The notes: generated by a model not told the origin, from the sequence alone. DNA of 44,463 nt from Candidatus Anammoximicrobium sp. (GCA_012515235.1 JAAYYU010000277.1:1-44463); one strand, 5' to 3'; shown: positions 22,568 through 31,441, counted from the stretch's first letter. Numbers and translations: made by a program.

Positions 22568-25420
22568 TCACGGCGACTTGTCCAGCACGAGATGTCCATG
22601 CGCGGGGATATCGAGTCGGACCTTGCCAGCGGCCGCCTGGAACGGCTTGGGTGCGGGCGTGTGGCTGCCGCTGGTGTGCAACGACAACTCGCCCTGGGCC
22701 CACGGCAGTGACGTTTCAAACGTGACGGCCGCGTCGGTCGCGTTGTGGACCAGCAGTCGCCATCGGCCGTCGGCGCGGATTTCCAGCCCACGGAGTCCGT
22801 CGGGCGTCGCGATCCGCCGCACGCTGTCGGCCGGCTGGCTCCACTCCGGCAGCACCTCGACCGTGAAGAAGTGCCGCGTGCCCTGGGCGTAGGTGAGCGG
22901 TTTCTGTTCGTCGGTCTCGAGGCTGGCCTTGTCGCGGAGCACGATTTCCGTACTGCGGAATTTCTCGGGCTTGTCGAGGTAGAACGTCTCGGACTTCTCC
23001 GTGATTACGTCCGCGTAGTTGTGTTCGTGCAGGCGGCAGACCAGCGCGCCGTAATGGAAGCACGCGGCGTCCTTCCGCTCGATCTGCTTTTCGAGTCCGA
23101 ACCGGACGCGGCCGTGGACCGAGTACGCTTGCTGATCCGAGAGGGGTTCGATTTCGAGTACCCCGACGAGCCGGCCCGGCATGAGGATCCACTGCTGGTT
23201 GCCGGCCCAGTCGGTGAGCGTCGACTTGCCGCCCCAGGCCACGTTCTGGATGCGGTAGCGCGTGGTGAGCGAGGCAAAGTCCTGGCCGATCATGACGGCG
23301 TTGCGTTCGTCCTGCGACAGGTAACGGCATTCGCGCCACCGCCGGCAATTGCCCTCGTCGGGCTGGCGCGGTTCGAGGCGATATTGATTCGTGACGACTT
23401 GGAGGGCGGCGTCCAGCGGATAGCGGCGGGTCGGTTCGTCCACGGCCAGGCCGCCGACAAACGTGTCCTTGCCCTGCTGGCCGTCGCCGAAGAACCGCGT
23501 GGTGCCGGCGAAACTCCAGCGTCCAAAGCGGCCGCGCGGGCCCTGGACGTTGCGGTCGTAGATCAGAAAGTTGTCCGGCAGCGGCTGGTCCTGGATGTCC
23601 GGCCGGTACAGCGTGGCCGCGTAGAGGGCGTAATAGCTGTTGGGTTGTTCCCAGCGGAGTTCGTCCTTGGCGACGCGGCGGTTCTGCGGGCATCCGGTCA
23701 GCCCGGCTACGATCTCCGGTCCGATGGGGGAGGCGCCGCTCCAGTAGTGTTTCCAGAAGCAGTCGGTATAGTACTCGGGCACGCCGCCGGGCTCGACGTT
23801 GTAGGGATAATAGGGCCGGCTCTTGACGATCGTGTCCCGTGCCAACTCGCTGCCGGTGAGTTGCCAGTAGCGAGCCAGGTGGGCGACGTTGATCTGATGG
23901 TAGACGAAGCATTCGTTCTGGAAGCCGTGGTACGAGAAGGCCCCGTCGGGGTACAGGGCGTCTGCGGTGAGCTTGAGGAAACGTTCGGCCTGTTCGTGGT
24001 AGCGGGGCGAGTTGAACATCCGCGCGGCCAGTTCCAGCATCAGCATGTAGTGAACGTCCATGTTGGCGTAGTAGCATTCCGGCGGCTCGTTCTTGGCCCG
24101 CGCGCCGTAGGTCTCGATCTGGAATTCGGTAGCGACCTGAGCCGAGGCGAGCCATTCGGCCCGCTTGCTGGGCAGCACCAGGTCCGGGTACGTGGCGGCC
24201 AGCAGCAGATAGGCCTCGAAGGTGGGCACGAAACAGAACCGGTTGATATTCGGGTCGTTGCCGTAGATCGCCTGGCGGCCGGGATTGAAGTCGCCGTCGC
24301 GGTGGTTTTGGAAGATGGCTTGCATCAGCCGCAGCACGCGGACCAGCAGATTGGGATCCGCCGCGTGGGGGCTGTCGGGGCAGCACAAGGCCCAGGCGCC
24401 GGCATAAACGTTGTTGCCCAGGCTGCTGAACGTCCAGGCGTTGTCGATTTGGCGATAGCCCTCCTCGCCCTTCTGGTACAACGTTCGGGACCTGAGCACG
24501 GAACTCGCTCGGCCCAACGCGCCCTGGGCGTAGGGATTGTTAGCAAAGTCGGTCACCGGCGGCAGCAGCGCCTGGGGCGGTTCGACGCGGTGGCCGATGT
24601 CCTTCGCCAGATGGTCCTGCACATCGCCAAGGACGGCTTTGGCCGACGTGCCGAGTCCCGCGTCGAGCGATGCTTGGGCGTCTTCGATCGCCCACTTGAG
24701 CACCGCCTTTTTCCGTTTCTGCTCGGCGGCCGTTTCGGGCAGTCTCTCGACCGCCGCGGCGACGCCGCCGATCTGTTCCGCGGCCTGCTTGGCGTGCTCC
24801 GCTTCCAAGCGCCGCTGCTCCTCGCGGCGTTGCAACTCGACCACGTCGAACCGCAGCGACACGTCGTCCCACCACACGACTCCCGCAGCGAAGAAGTTGA
24901 ACAGATCGAGATGGATGTGCTTGGCCCCGGCGGGCAATTCGAACGACAGGGCGACTTGCTGCCACTGTCCGTCCGCCGCTTCGCCGTAGGCGTGGAACAC
25001 CGCGCACTGGGTGCCTTCCTGATCGACCGCGATCAGTCGCGCGACGGGGCCTTTTTTGGCTTCGGCCGGCATGCGTTCGGTGCGGCACCAGGCCTCGAAA
25101 ATCCACGGCCCCGGCCCGACCGTCGGACGCAGAGAAAACGACCCTCGCTGCTGGCCGGTCTCGCACTCGATGCGCACGCTGGCCTTGCCGCTGTGTGCAA
25201 CGTTCCTGTCCCAGGCAACCTTGCTGCCCGTCTTCCAGTCGCCGCTGCGCCAGGTGTCCGGTTGGTCGTCCGCGTTCTCGTCCAGTTCAAAGCCGGCGTT
25301 GGGCAGCGTATTCGAGCCGTCGGTCAGAGGCTGCTGGTCAGATTGGCGGGACGATTCCTCACTCCCTGAAGCAAAACATGCGGGCAGGAGGAAAATGCAA
25401 ACCCAGGCGAGCGCTTTCAT
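22568..25420 (-). CDS. Secreted polysaccharide-lyase-like protein (CBM-like + alpha/alpha-toroid)
   Basis: The 950-residue product starts MKALAWVCIFLLPAC, a signal peptide with a possible lipobox (LPAC, Cys15). Residues about 35-190 look like a CBM4/9-type jelly roll (LPNAGFELD, SGKASVRIE, WWDDVSLRF). A coiled-coil linker follows (about 195-260). The middle 280-620 is helical, with segments such as NMDVHYMLMLELAARMF and YPDGAFSYHGFQNECFVYHQIN, like the alpha/alpha toroid of heparinase II/III- or PL8-type lyases. A long beta-rich C-terminal part follows, as in those lyases. GGAGG lies 8 nt before the ATG. Exact substrate and catalytic residues could not be fixed. A DUF1080 protein and an SGNH esterase lie upstream on the same strand. 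Confidence 0.7.
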   Translation of the reverse strand: MKALAWVCIFLLPACFASGSEESSRQSDQQPLTDGSNTLPNAGFELDENADDQPDTWRSGDWKTGSKVAWDRNVAHSGKASVRIECETGQQRGSFSLRPTVGPGPWIFEAWCRTERMPAEAKKGPVARLIAVDQEGTQCAVFHAYGEAADGQWQQVALSFELPAGAKHIHLDLFNFFAAGVVWWDDVSLRFDVVELQRREEQRRLEAEHAKQAAEQIGGVAAAVERLPETAAEQKRKKAVLKWAIEDAQASLDAGLGTSAKAVLGDVQDHLAKDIGHRVEPPQALLPPVTDFANNPYAQGALGRASSVLRSRTLYQKGEEGYRQIDNAWTFSSLGNNVYAGAWALCCPDSPHAADPNLLVRVLRLMQAIFQNHRDGDFNPGRQAIYGNDPNINRFCFVPTFEAYLLLAATYPDLVLPSKRAEWLASAQVATEFQIETYGARAKNEPPECYYANMDVHYMLMLELAARMFNSPRYHEQAERFLKLTADALYPDGAFSYHGFQNECFVYHQINVAHLARYWQLTGSELARDTIVKSRPYYPYNVEPGGVPEYYTDCFWKHYWSGASPIGPEIVAGLTGCPQNRRVAKDELRWEQPNSYYALYAATLYRPDIQDQPLPDNFLIYDRNVQGPRGRFGRWSFAGTTRFFGDGQQGKDTFVGGLAVDEPTRRYPLDAALQVVTNQYRLEPRQPDEGNCRRWRECRYLSQDERNAVMIGQDFASLTTRYRIQNVAWGGKSTLTDWAGNQQWILMPGRLVGVLEIEPLSDQQAYSVHGRVRFGLEKQIERKDAACFHYGALVCRLHEHNYADVITEKSETFYLDKPEKFRSTEIVLRDKASLETDEQKPLTYAQGTRHFFTVEVLPEWSQPADSVRRIATPDGLRGLEIRADGRWRLLVHNATDAAVTFETSLPWAQGELSLHTSGSHTPAPKPFQAAAGKVRLDIPAHGHLVLDKSP

Positions 25421-25634
25421 GATGCGGCCTCCGGCTGCCGGCTCCTGAAATCCGGGACGTTGGACTTTGCCCAGAAGATCAAACCTCCTGATCTCCGGAA
25501 CCCAAAAGACACGTTTGATTTCCGATCGCTATCACACGATTCGACGAGGAGGGTATCACAATGTCACAGGCCTTACAACCGCGGCAGAGGATCCGGCGCA
25601 CGGGGCATGATTCTTGTGAAGTCACCGTTTTGGC

Positions 25635-25735
25635 ATGGGGTCAGGCTTACAGAATTCAGTTTTGGCCGAGCAAGGTCGCACTATCTGGCTGGTGTCACGC
25701 TCGGCCAAAATTGAATTCTGTAAGCCTGACCCCAT
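25635..25735. repeat. REP/MITE-like 37-bp inverted repeat
   Basis: A 37-nt arm (25635-25671), beginning ATGGGGTCAGGCTTACAG, pairs with 25699-25735 with a single mismatch around a 27-nt loop. It contains GAATTC in each arm and GGGGTCAG/CTGACCCC at the ends, typical of palindromic elements mobilised by REP-associated Y1 transposases. It starts 8 bp after the DUF1080 stop codon and could also end that transcript. Confidence 0.75.
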
Positions 25736-25743
25736 TTCGCTCC

Positions 25744-26448
25744 TTAAGGCAGTTCGTCGATCGTGATGTTCCGGTACCAGGCTTCGCTGGGTTGGCCGCC
25801 GTGGATCTGGAGACCGATGATCCCGCTGGGCGGGATCTTGTCGTCCGTCTCCGTGTAATCGACGGTCTGAACACCGTTGATGGACAGCCGGATGCGCGGC
25901 CCCTGGCAACGGATTTCGTACACGTTCCAGTCATCCGGTTTGAGGGCCTTTTGGATCACCTCGCGATCGGCTCTGGCCAGCATCCGATTGCGGCGGGATT
26001 CGTCGTACAGGCAGCCCCAGTACCCGCCGCCGGGCCCTGCGCTCATGTCGGCCTGATATCCGGAGACCTCATGGTGATTGGGAACTCGCTGCGAGCGGAC
26101 CTGGATTCCGGCGTTGCCGGGGCCGACCAGCTTGCACTCGAGGCGAAGGACGAAATTCGCGTATCCCCGCGTGGTGCACAGGAACTCGTTGCGCGGAACG
26201 GGCTCCTTCAGGCTCCCGCCGACGATCGCTCCGTCCTCGAGGCGGAACGTCTTTTTCGTGTCTCCTTCCCAGCCGTGGAACGTCCGGCCGTCGAACAGCG
26301 GAACGCCCTTGCGAGGCGACTTTGCCGAAATCGCGTCGTCATCAGCCCTCGGCGGCTGGGGCTCGTCTGCCGCTCGCAGCCACACGGCCGTCAGTGCGAC
26401 GGCGATCGTCGCCGCGAGAATCGTGGGAATGCGTTGGAATGTCGTCAT
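25744..26448 (-). CDS. Secreted DUF1080 (3-keto-disaccharide hydrolase-like) protein
   Basis: The 234-residue protein has a signal peptide (MTTFQRIPTILAATIAVALT, likely cleaved after WLRA) followed by one DUF1080 domain. Landmarks are LFDGRTFHGWEG, FRLEDGAIVGG, NFVLRLECKLVGPGNAGIQVRS, GYQADM, WNVYEIRCQGPRIRLSINGV, GIIGLQIHGG and NITIDEL. The fold is a concanavalin-like jelly roll, and members of this family hydrolyse 3-keto-glycosides. The ATG at 26448 is chosen for the signal peptide; GGAAGG and AAGAG lie upstream. The neighbouring lyase-like and SGNH genes fit a glycan-degradation context. The stop is immediately followed by the REP-like hairpin. Confidence 0.88.
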   Translation of the reverse strand: MTTFQRIPTILAATIAVALTAVWLRAADEPQPPRADDDAISAKSPRKGVPLFDGRTFHGWEGDTKKTFRLEDGAIVGGSLKEPVPRNEFLCTTRGYANFVLRLECKLVGPGNAGIQVRSQRVPNHHEVSGYQADMSAGPGGGYWGCLYDESRRNRMLARADREVIQKALKPDDWNVYEIRCQGPRIRLSINGVQTVDYTETDDKIPPSGIIGLQIHGGQPSEAWYRNITIDELP

Positions 26449-27021
26449 GGCTGGTCTCTTCCTTCCTGTGTGTTTTCCCCAACGGGGCTCGTTGGGGCAC
26501 CGCTCGTTGGCCTCCGCCTCGCCTGTGGCGCTGATGCCCGCCTTCTGGGACGCGCCCAGACGGACCGGATCGTCGAATCGCCGCTTGAGCAACGCTTGGG
26601 CCTCGCGAACCCGCACCGCCGTGCCGTTAGTCCGGTTCACCACCTCAGGCCGTCGCCGAGCGGGTCACAGTCCAAGGTCCGAAGTATACCGGCGTGCCGT
26701 CCGATTCAACAAGTAGCAGGCTTCGCAGCGGGACAGCTTCGTGTCCGCCGGTTGGCCATGTCCGCCGGCTGCGACAACGCGGTCCGGGTACTCAAGGACG
26801 TTTTTGGTCGCCGCATGGCGGGCTGGAGGCCACGGGTACGAATCACAACAGGCGTTCGGCCGCGCGCCACGGCACACGGCTAGCAGACGGCGGGAGGCTC
26901 GGCGAGCGCTTCAAGTGCAACTTGCCGCCCGTTATAATCCGCCAGGCAGGACAGCCGTTGCCGGCTCATCGCGACTTGGCTGATGGAAAGGACCACACTT
27001 GCCGATCGAACTACTGGCCGT
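26449..27021. other. Intergenic region with one TATAAT box
   Basis: No convincing protein-coding frame is seen between the SGNH and DUF1080 genes, which are both minus-strand. TATAAT occurs at 26933-26938 on the plus strand, preceded at 17 nt by the poor -35 match TTCAAG. No plus-strand gene follows it, so it would have to serve a small RNA or be fortuitous. Confidence 0.35.
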
Positions 27022-28308
27022 CTAGGGCGTGACGGCGGCGTTCAACGCGGTTTTGAAACCGATTCTGGTTGACCTGGCCAAGGAGTCTGCGACGAGCTTC
27101 GGCAAGGACGACCGCCTCGCCGCTCGCGTGTCGTTGGGCAGTCTTTTCTCGAACGCCGCTCCAGGGTCCGCCGGCGTGGGCGCGATCAGCAGCGCGGACA
27201 GAACTTGCGCGTAGATCCGATGGCCGAAGTCGTTGGGATGATTGACGCCGTTGCCGGTCAGGTCCCAGTCTTGCTTGTGCCGCAGGAGTTCCGCCCACAC
27301 GCTGGTCAGATCCGCCAACGCGATGCCGGGCCCGCAGAGTTGGTCCAAAGCGTCGCGGTACTGGGGGAACCGTTCGTGCCGCAGCGTGGTCCAGTTCTCG
27401 TTGCCCAGCATCGTGGCGACCAAGATGAACTCCGCTTCCGGCCGCGCCCGGCGCACCGCGTCGAGCATGGCGCGGATGTTGGCCTGATACTGATTCGCCG
27501 GTCGCCCCGCGGCGTCGTTCATGCCGAAGGCCAGGATTACCAGGTCCGGCCTGACCTCGATCACCTTGCCGATGTTCGCCAGCCCCCAGCCGGTGTCCGT
27601 GCCGCCGACGGCAAAATTGTGCAACGTGACCTTGGCGCCGTAGGCCGCCTTGAGATTCATCGCCAGCAGGTCCTGGTACGGAGGCTGGAGCGGCGCCACC
27701 TTGGCCCAACCAGAAGCGTTACAGCCGGTCGAGATGCTGTCGCCCAACAAGGCGATTGTTAGCGGCTGCTTCTCCGACAATCGCTTGACCGTGCGCGGCA
27801 AGTGATCTCCCGCGAACGACGGCCTGGGGCCCGCCCAGCCGCCCTGGTGGGCATAGGTGACCATCGTTTGCAGGTCGTGATACTCGTGCGTCGCGCCGAA
27901 CAGGATCTCCCCGTTTCCGTCCCGATGCGTCAGGCGATGACGCTGTGAACCGGCGGGCCGGCGCAGATCCTGCGGGGTCCGGAATACGATCCGGGAGCCC
28001 GCCGGCAGCAGGAGTTCCTTCGATCCGGGTTTCCAGACGTAGTCGCGGCCCTCCCGGTACGTCACTTGGCCGGAGGAACTGGACACGGAGAGGATTTGCG
28101 TGGGCTCCAACAGCAGCGACGCTTGGGGCCGCGCCTCGGCCTTGTTCTGGATGAACAACACACTTTCGTCCACCATCGTCGAGCAGCGCCAGAAGGGCTG
28201 CAAGCTGGCGGGGGAGAAGCCCCACGGCTTGGCTTCCTCACCAGCGGCGGCGAACACGGCCGCCGCCGACGACATCGCGAGCACGACAACAAACAAAGAT
28301 CGCTTCAT
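27022..28308 (-). CDS. Secreted SGNH/GDSL-family hydrolase (likely carbohydrate esterase)
   Basis: The 428-residue protein has a signal peptide (MKRSLFVVVLAMSSAAAVFA). The first 170 residues form a beta-rich N-terminal domain, followed by the SGNH hydrolase: block I LLGDSISTG with the nucleophile Ser near 191, block II NFAVGGTDTGWG, block III LAFGMNDAA and block V NGVNHPNDFGH with the Asp/His pair near 355-358. All four blocks are present, so it should be active. The domain order resembles carbohydrate acetyl-esterases that deacetylate plant or algal polysaccharides. GGAG lies 11 nt before the ATG and TATAAT about 46 nt upstream. The C-terminal 40 residues are basic and unassigned. Confidence 0.9.
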   Translation of the reverse strand: MKRSLFVVVLAMSSAAAVFAAAGEEAKPWGFSPASLQPFWRCSTMVDESVLFIQNKAEARPQASLLLEPTQILSVSSSSGQVTYREGRDYVWKPGSKELLLPAGSRIVFRTPQDLRRPAGSQRHRLTHRDGNGEILFGATHEYHDLQTMVTYAHQGGWAGPRPSFAGDHLPRTVKRLSEKQPLTIALLGDSISTGCNASGWAKVAPLQPPYQDLLAMNLKAAYGAKVTLHNFAVGGTDTGWGLANIGKVIEVRPDLVILAFGMNDAAGRPANQYQANIRAMLDAVRRARPEAEFILVATMLGNENWTTLRHERFPQYRDALDQLCGPGIALADLTSVWAELLRHKQDWDLTGNGVNHPNDFGHRIYAQVLSALLIAPTPADPGAAFEKRLPNDTRAARRSSLPKLVADSLARSTRIGFKTALNAAVTP

Positions 28309-28353
28309 GGCTCAGCAAACTCCGGATCGATATTCCCCTCCAACCCAGACGCG

Positions 28354-28359
28354 ATTATA
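28354..28359 (-). promoter_or_regulatory. -10 box upstream of the SGNH hydrolase gene
   Basis: A perfect TATAAT on the minus strand lies 46 nt before the start codon. No clear -35 sequence is seen at 16-18 nt spacing. Confidence 0.35.
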
Positions 28360-28411
28360 ACTCGACGATCAAGCCGCTTGTGCCTGTAGCCCGAAATCAG
28401 GAGGATTCTCT

Positions 28412-28600
28412 GTGTTCAGAACCCTGGCGATGATCGCGCTGGTCCTGATGCCGGTTGTCGCCAGCGGTTGTGCTGGTTGCACTTGGCAAGCTAACGACGC
28501 CAGCCAAGCCGTCACGTACACTCCTGGCGAGGGCCTCCGCCCCGCCAACGGACCGGGCTATCTCGACGGCGTACCCCAAGACCTGCGCAACAACCGTTAG
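28412..28600 (+). CDS. Small lipoprotein
   Basis: The 62-residue product starts at a GTG with a perfect AGGAGG site 8 nt upstream. MFRTLAMIALVLMPVVASGC is a lipoprotein signal peptide with lipobox ASGC (Cys20). The mature part is only about 43 residues (CAGCTWQAND..., ending PQDLRNNR), polar and without a domain I recognise. It is divergent from the SGNH gene and converges on the STN-domain gene. It is likely anchored in the periplasmic face of a membrane; function unknown. Confidence 0.75.
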   Translation: MFRTLAMIALVLMPVVASGCAGCTWQANDASQAVTYTPGEGLRPANGPGYLDGVPQDLRNNR

Positions 28601-28688
28601 CAGCGTGGTGGCGAAGACGGGATAGGTTGGGGCGGGACGCGCTGGTCTTGAACATCGCTCCACGCTGGCCAGCAGCGTGGTGGCGAAG
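28599..28688. repeat. 18-bp direct repeat and hairpin after the small lipoprotein gene
   Basis: AGCAGCGTGGTGGCGAAG occurs at 28599-28616 and again at 28671-28688, 72 bp apart, the first copy overlapping the lipoprotein stop codon. Immediately before copy 2, CCACGCTG and CAGCGTGG (28660-28681) form an 8-bp hairpin. It lies between convergent genes and may act as a bidirectional terminator. Confidence 0.45.
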
Positions 28689-28754
28689 TTCCCGCCGAAA
28701 AGGGAAAGTCAGCTCGTCGACGCTGGCGGTGCGGGAGCAACGCGGCCGGTTCGG

Positions 28755-29924
28755 TCACGGCGAGCCCCCAGGACGGATCTCGAGAGTCTGCTGGTCGATC
28801 TGATAGCCCAGGCCGGCGGGTTTGAGCAACGCCTGCAGCAGTTGGTCCAGGGTGGCGTCCTGCACGTCCAGCCACACCAACTTGTCCTGCAAGTCCTCGA
28901 CGCGCGGATCAAAGCGGACTTCCAGCCCGACCTCTTTGGCCACCGCGGCGACGACGGCGCCGAACGGCTTGTCTTGGACGCGCAGCGTATAGCGTTTCTC
29001 CGCCTGGACGGTCGCCGCCGGCGGCCTGGGACGCGCGGACGAGCCGTCCAGCAGTCGGCGGATGTCGGCGGCGACTTCGACCGTGGAATCGACGACGATT
29101 TGGCCGCCCTCGATCGTAAACCGGGCGGCGGGAAATCGTCGGCGGATTTCCGCGCCGACCACCGCCGGACTGCCCCGCAGCGGAATGCGGCGCGTGATCG
29201 AGGCCGCGTCGGGCAGGGCCGTCAAGCGGATTGCGGCTCCCTCCGCAACGCACTCGAACGTGAGCCCGAATCCGGCCAGGACCAGACTCATGGCTTGCGC
29301 GAAATTCAGCGGCGGCAGATCCACTTCGGGCCACAAATCATGCGGGATCTGCTCCAATCCCTCCACCTGCACACCCGCGTCCGCCGCCAGACGCTGGACC
29401 AGTTCGCGCGGCGTCGTCAGCTCCGGCCAGCGAAGCGGTTGCGGGCCATGCCGTTGGCGACGCACAGCCGCCGGAAACCGCTGATCTTGCTCCTCTTTCA
29501 GAGCTGCCACCGTGCCGAGCACCGTCGCGGTTGGGGACGGACCAACGTAGACAACCGGCCCCACGCGCCCGACGCCCAGCCCCAGTTTCTCCGCCAGTTG
29601 CTGCAGAATCCGCCGCAACGACTCGCTCTCCACGGCGAAATCCACCGCCTGGTCGGGATCGACTCGACGGTCGAGAAAGATCGCCACCCGCTGGCTGCGC
29701 GCTAAGTTGGTTAGCGCGGAGCGCAAAGGGTTCGCGCCCCACTGGACGCCGACGAACGAGTCCAGCTGACGTTCCAGCTCGGCACCGGTCCTCCAATCCG
29801 GATCAGCCGCTTCGGCCAAGTGAACTTGTGCGGAAAGTGCCAGATGAAGGGGCGCTAACAACATCAGCCACCGCTTCGCCAAGTTTGCGCGTGACGCCGT
29901 CGTCACTTCTTCCCTACCCGGCAT
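28755..29924 (-). CDS. Periplasmic STN-domain (secretin N-terminal-like) protein
   Basis: The 389-residue protein has a signal peptide (LAKRWLMLLAPLHLALSA). It contains at least two, probably three, STN-like units: one near residues 60-130 (QWGANPLRSALTNLARSQRVAIFLD), one near 165-240 (LPPLNFAQAMSLVLAGFGLTFE), and one near 310-385 (LQDKLVWLDVQDATLDQLLQALLKPAGLGYQI). A secretin-N-like segment lies between (TRRIPLRGSPAVVGAEIRRRF). There is no secretin pore or TonB barrel, so it ends where one would begin. The ATG at 29924 is preferred because AGGAGG lies 8 nt upstream; an ATG at 29975 is also open. Likely a periplasmic partner of an envelope complex. Confidence 0.75.
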   Translation of the reverse strand: MPGREEVTTASRANLAKRWLMLLAPLHLALSAQVHLAEAADPDWRTGAELERQLDSFVGVQWGANPLRSALTNLARSQRVAIFLDRRVDPDQAVDFAVESESLRRILQQLAEKLGLGVGRVGPVVYVGPSPTATVLGTVAALKEEQDQRFPAAVRRQRHGPQPLRWPELTTPRELVQRLAADAGVQVEGLEQIPHDLWPEVDLPPLNFAQAMSLVLAGFGLTFECVAEGAAIRLTALPDAASITRRIPLRGSPAVVGAEIRRRFPAARFTIEGGQIVVDSTVEVAADIRRLLDGSSARPRPPAATVQAEKRYTLRVQDKPFGAVVAAVAKEVGLEVRFDPRVEDLQDKLVWLDVQDATLDQLLQALLKPAGLGYQIDQQTLEIRPGGSP

Positions 29925-30037
29925 ACTTCCCGCCTCCTGCCCAGATGTCACAGACCCGTCTGATTCCGTCTTCATTTTGACCGAAACAAGGCGGCAAAGA
30001 AAGTGCGGAAATTGTGGGACGCCGCAAACGCCAACCG

Positions 30038-30066
30038 TTGTAACGCCCAACCGCTCGGACTACACT
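30038..30066 (+). promoter_or_regulatory. Possible promoter of the TPR-protein gene
   Basis: TTGTAA (30038-30043), a 17-nt spacer and TACACT (30061-30066) give a reasonable sigma-70 match 70 nt before the GTG start, in the divergent gap to the STN-domain gene. Confidence 0.35.
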
Positions 30067-30135
30067 CGACAGAAGTTGCCTCCCCCACGAGTTGCCTCCG
30101 GCTCGGACACGTCCAGCCCCAAGGGAATACATACG

Positions 30136-30795
30136 GTGATTGACAAGCGGCGTCATCCGTTTCTGGATCGACTGTACCTGCGTTATCTGGACGACGAGGA
30201 ATCGGCCGGCTTCATCGAGGCCGTCTCGAAACACTACGCGATCTCCACGTTGGAGCGATTGGCCCGCTGTGGCCAGTATCTTTCGCGGCGCGGCGCGATT
30301 CTGGCGCTGGGTTACTTGGGCAGTTTCGATTCCAGCCCCACGCTGGCCCACGCCCTGCGCGATTCGGATCGCGTCGTCCGCATCCTGGCCGAGAACGGCA
30401 TCTTCGATTTGTGGTGCCGGGACGGCAACGACAACCAGCGGCAGCAGATGCGGATTGTCGTTCGCCTGAACGACACCCACCAGTTCGACGACGCCCACGC
30501 CGTCGCTTCGCAATTGATCGACGAGGCGCCGCAGTTTGCCGAGGCGTGGAACCAGCGGGCGATCGCCAGTTACCGCCTGGGACACTTCGAGGACGCCGCC
30601 AACGACTGCCAACAGACCTTGGAGTTGAACCCCTTCCACTTCGCCTCCGCGGTGGGCATGGCAAACTGTTATCTGGAGCTTGGCGAAGGCCTCGCCGCGC
30701 TGGATTGTTTCCGCCGCGCTTTCGATCTGAACCCCAACCTGGATTCGATCCGGGGGCAGATCGAATACCTGGAACGGGCCCTGGAAGAGACCTGA
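30136..30795 (+). CDS. HEAT/TPR-repeat protein
   Basis: The 219-residue cytoplasmic protein starts at a GTG (VIDKRRHPFLDRLYLRYLDD). The first half has HEAT-like helices (LERLARCGQYLSRRGAILALGYLG, LAHALRDSDRVVRILAENGI). The second half has two or three TPR units (AEAWNQRAIASYRLGHFEDAANDCQQTLELNP, FASAVGMANCYLELGEGLAALDCFRRAFDLNP). It is likely a protein-interaction scaffold. An upstream in-frame ATG at 29977 exists, but the extra 53 residues are low-complexity and lie in the promoter gap. Function is not known. Confidence 0.7.
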   Translation: MIDKRRHPFLDRLYLRYLDDEESAGFIEAVSKHYAISTLERLARCGQYLSRRGAILALGYLGSFDSSPTLAHALRDSDRVVRILAENGIFDLWCRDGNDNQRQQMRIVVRLNDTHQFDDAHAVASQLIDEAPQFAEAWNQRAIASYRLGHFEDAANDCQQTLELNPFHFASAVGMANCYLELGEGLAALDCFRRAFDLNPNLDSIRGQIEYLERALEET

Positions 30796-30880
30796 GACGC
30801 CTCGGCGCTCTGGCGTCGTCGCCGCGGGCCGCTACAATAGCCGCAAGTCATTCCTTCCATACCCTGCGGCGGGCCTGAAC

Positions 30881-31441
30881 ATGGCAAGAGAAGAAGCGTC
30901 GTCCCACTCCGACTCCGAAGCCTCGCTCCAGATCGATCTCCGCAACCCGGTTCTGGCTGCGCTGCTGGCTTGGCTCTGGCCCGGAGCGGGGCATCTGTAC
31001 CAGCGGCGGCACCTCAAGGGCGTGTTGTTCATGGTGTGTGTGCTGAGCACCTATCTGGTCGGGATGGCCTTGGGGCAAGGACGCGTGGTCTATGCTTCCT
31101 GGGAGAAATCCGACCGCCGCTGGCAGTATCTCTGTCAGGTGGGCGCAGGCCTGCTCGCGCTGCCGGCGCTGGTTCAGAATCGACTCGTACGCTCCGGCCG
31201 GGAACCGTTGTTCGACGGGCTGATGGCGCCTCCCGCCGTGGTGTTCGAGAACTCGGAGGACGAACTGGCTGGCTGGCACGAGGAACTGGCCGGCAAGTTC
31301 GACCTGGCGACGCTGTATACGATGATCGCCGGACTGCTGAACGTGCTGGCGATCTGCGATGCGTTCGCCGGACCCTTCGTGCCCGCTCCGGAAGACGAGG
31401 AAGAAGACAAGAAGAAGGACCCCGACACGCCGCCGAGTTAG
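30881..31441 (+). CDS. Small multi-pass membrane protein (DUF6677-like)
   Basis: The 186-residue protein has hydrophobic helices near residues 24-40 (AALLAWLWPGAGHLYQ) and 46-64, and another near 140-160. PGAGHLYQRRHLKGVLF is the conserved signature of this planctomycete family of unknown function, which I recall as DUF6677. The tail is acidic and charged (EDEEEDKKKDPD). The ATG has no strong Shine-Dalgarno. TACAAT lies at 30833-30838. It converges with the YGWQP-repeat protein gene. Confidence 0.65.
   Translation: MAREEASSHSDSEASLQIDLRNPVLAALLAWLWPGAGHLYQRRHLKGVLFMVCVLSTYLVGMALGQGRVVYASWEKSDRRWQYLCQVGAGLLALPALVQNRLVRSGREPLFDGLMAPPAVVFENSEDELAGWHEELAGKFDLATLYTMIAGLLNVLAICDAFAGPFVPAPEDEEEDKKKDPDTPPS

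Noticed and set aside
22745..25369. Long plus-strand open frame (874 codons) opposite the lyase-like gene
   Set aside because: It is the antisense shadow of a GC-rich gene: the minus strand has a signal peptide, Shine-Dalgarno and ordered domains, while this frame shows Arg/Val/Gly-rich composition and no domain.
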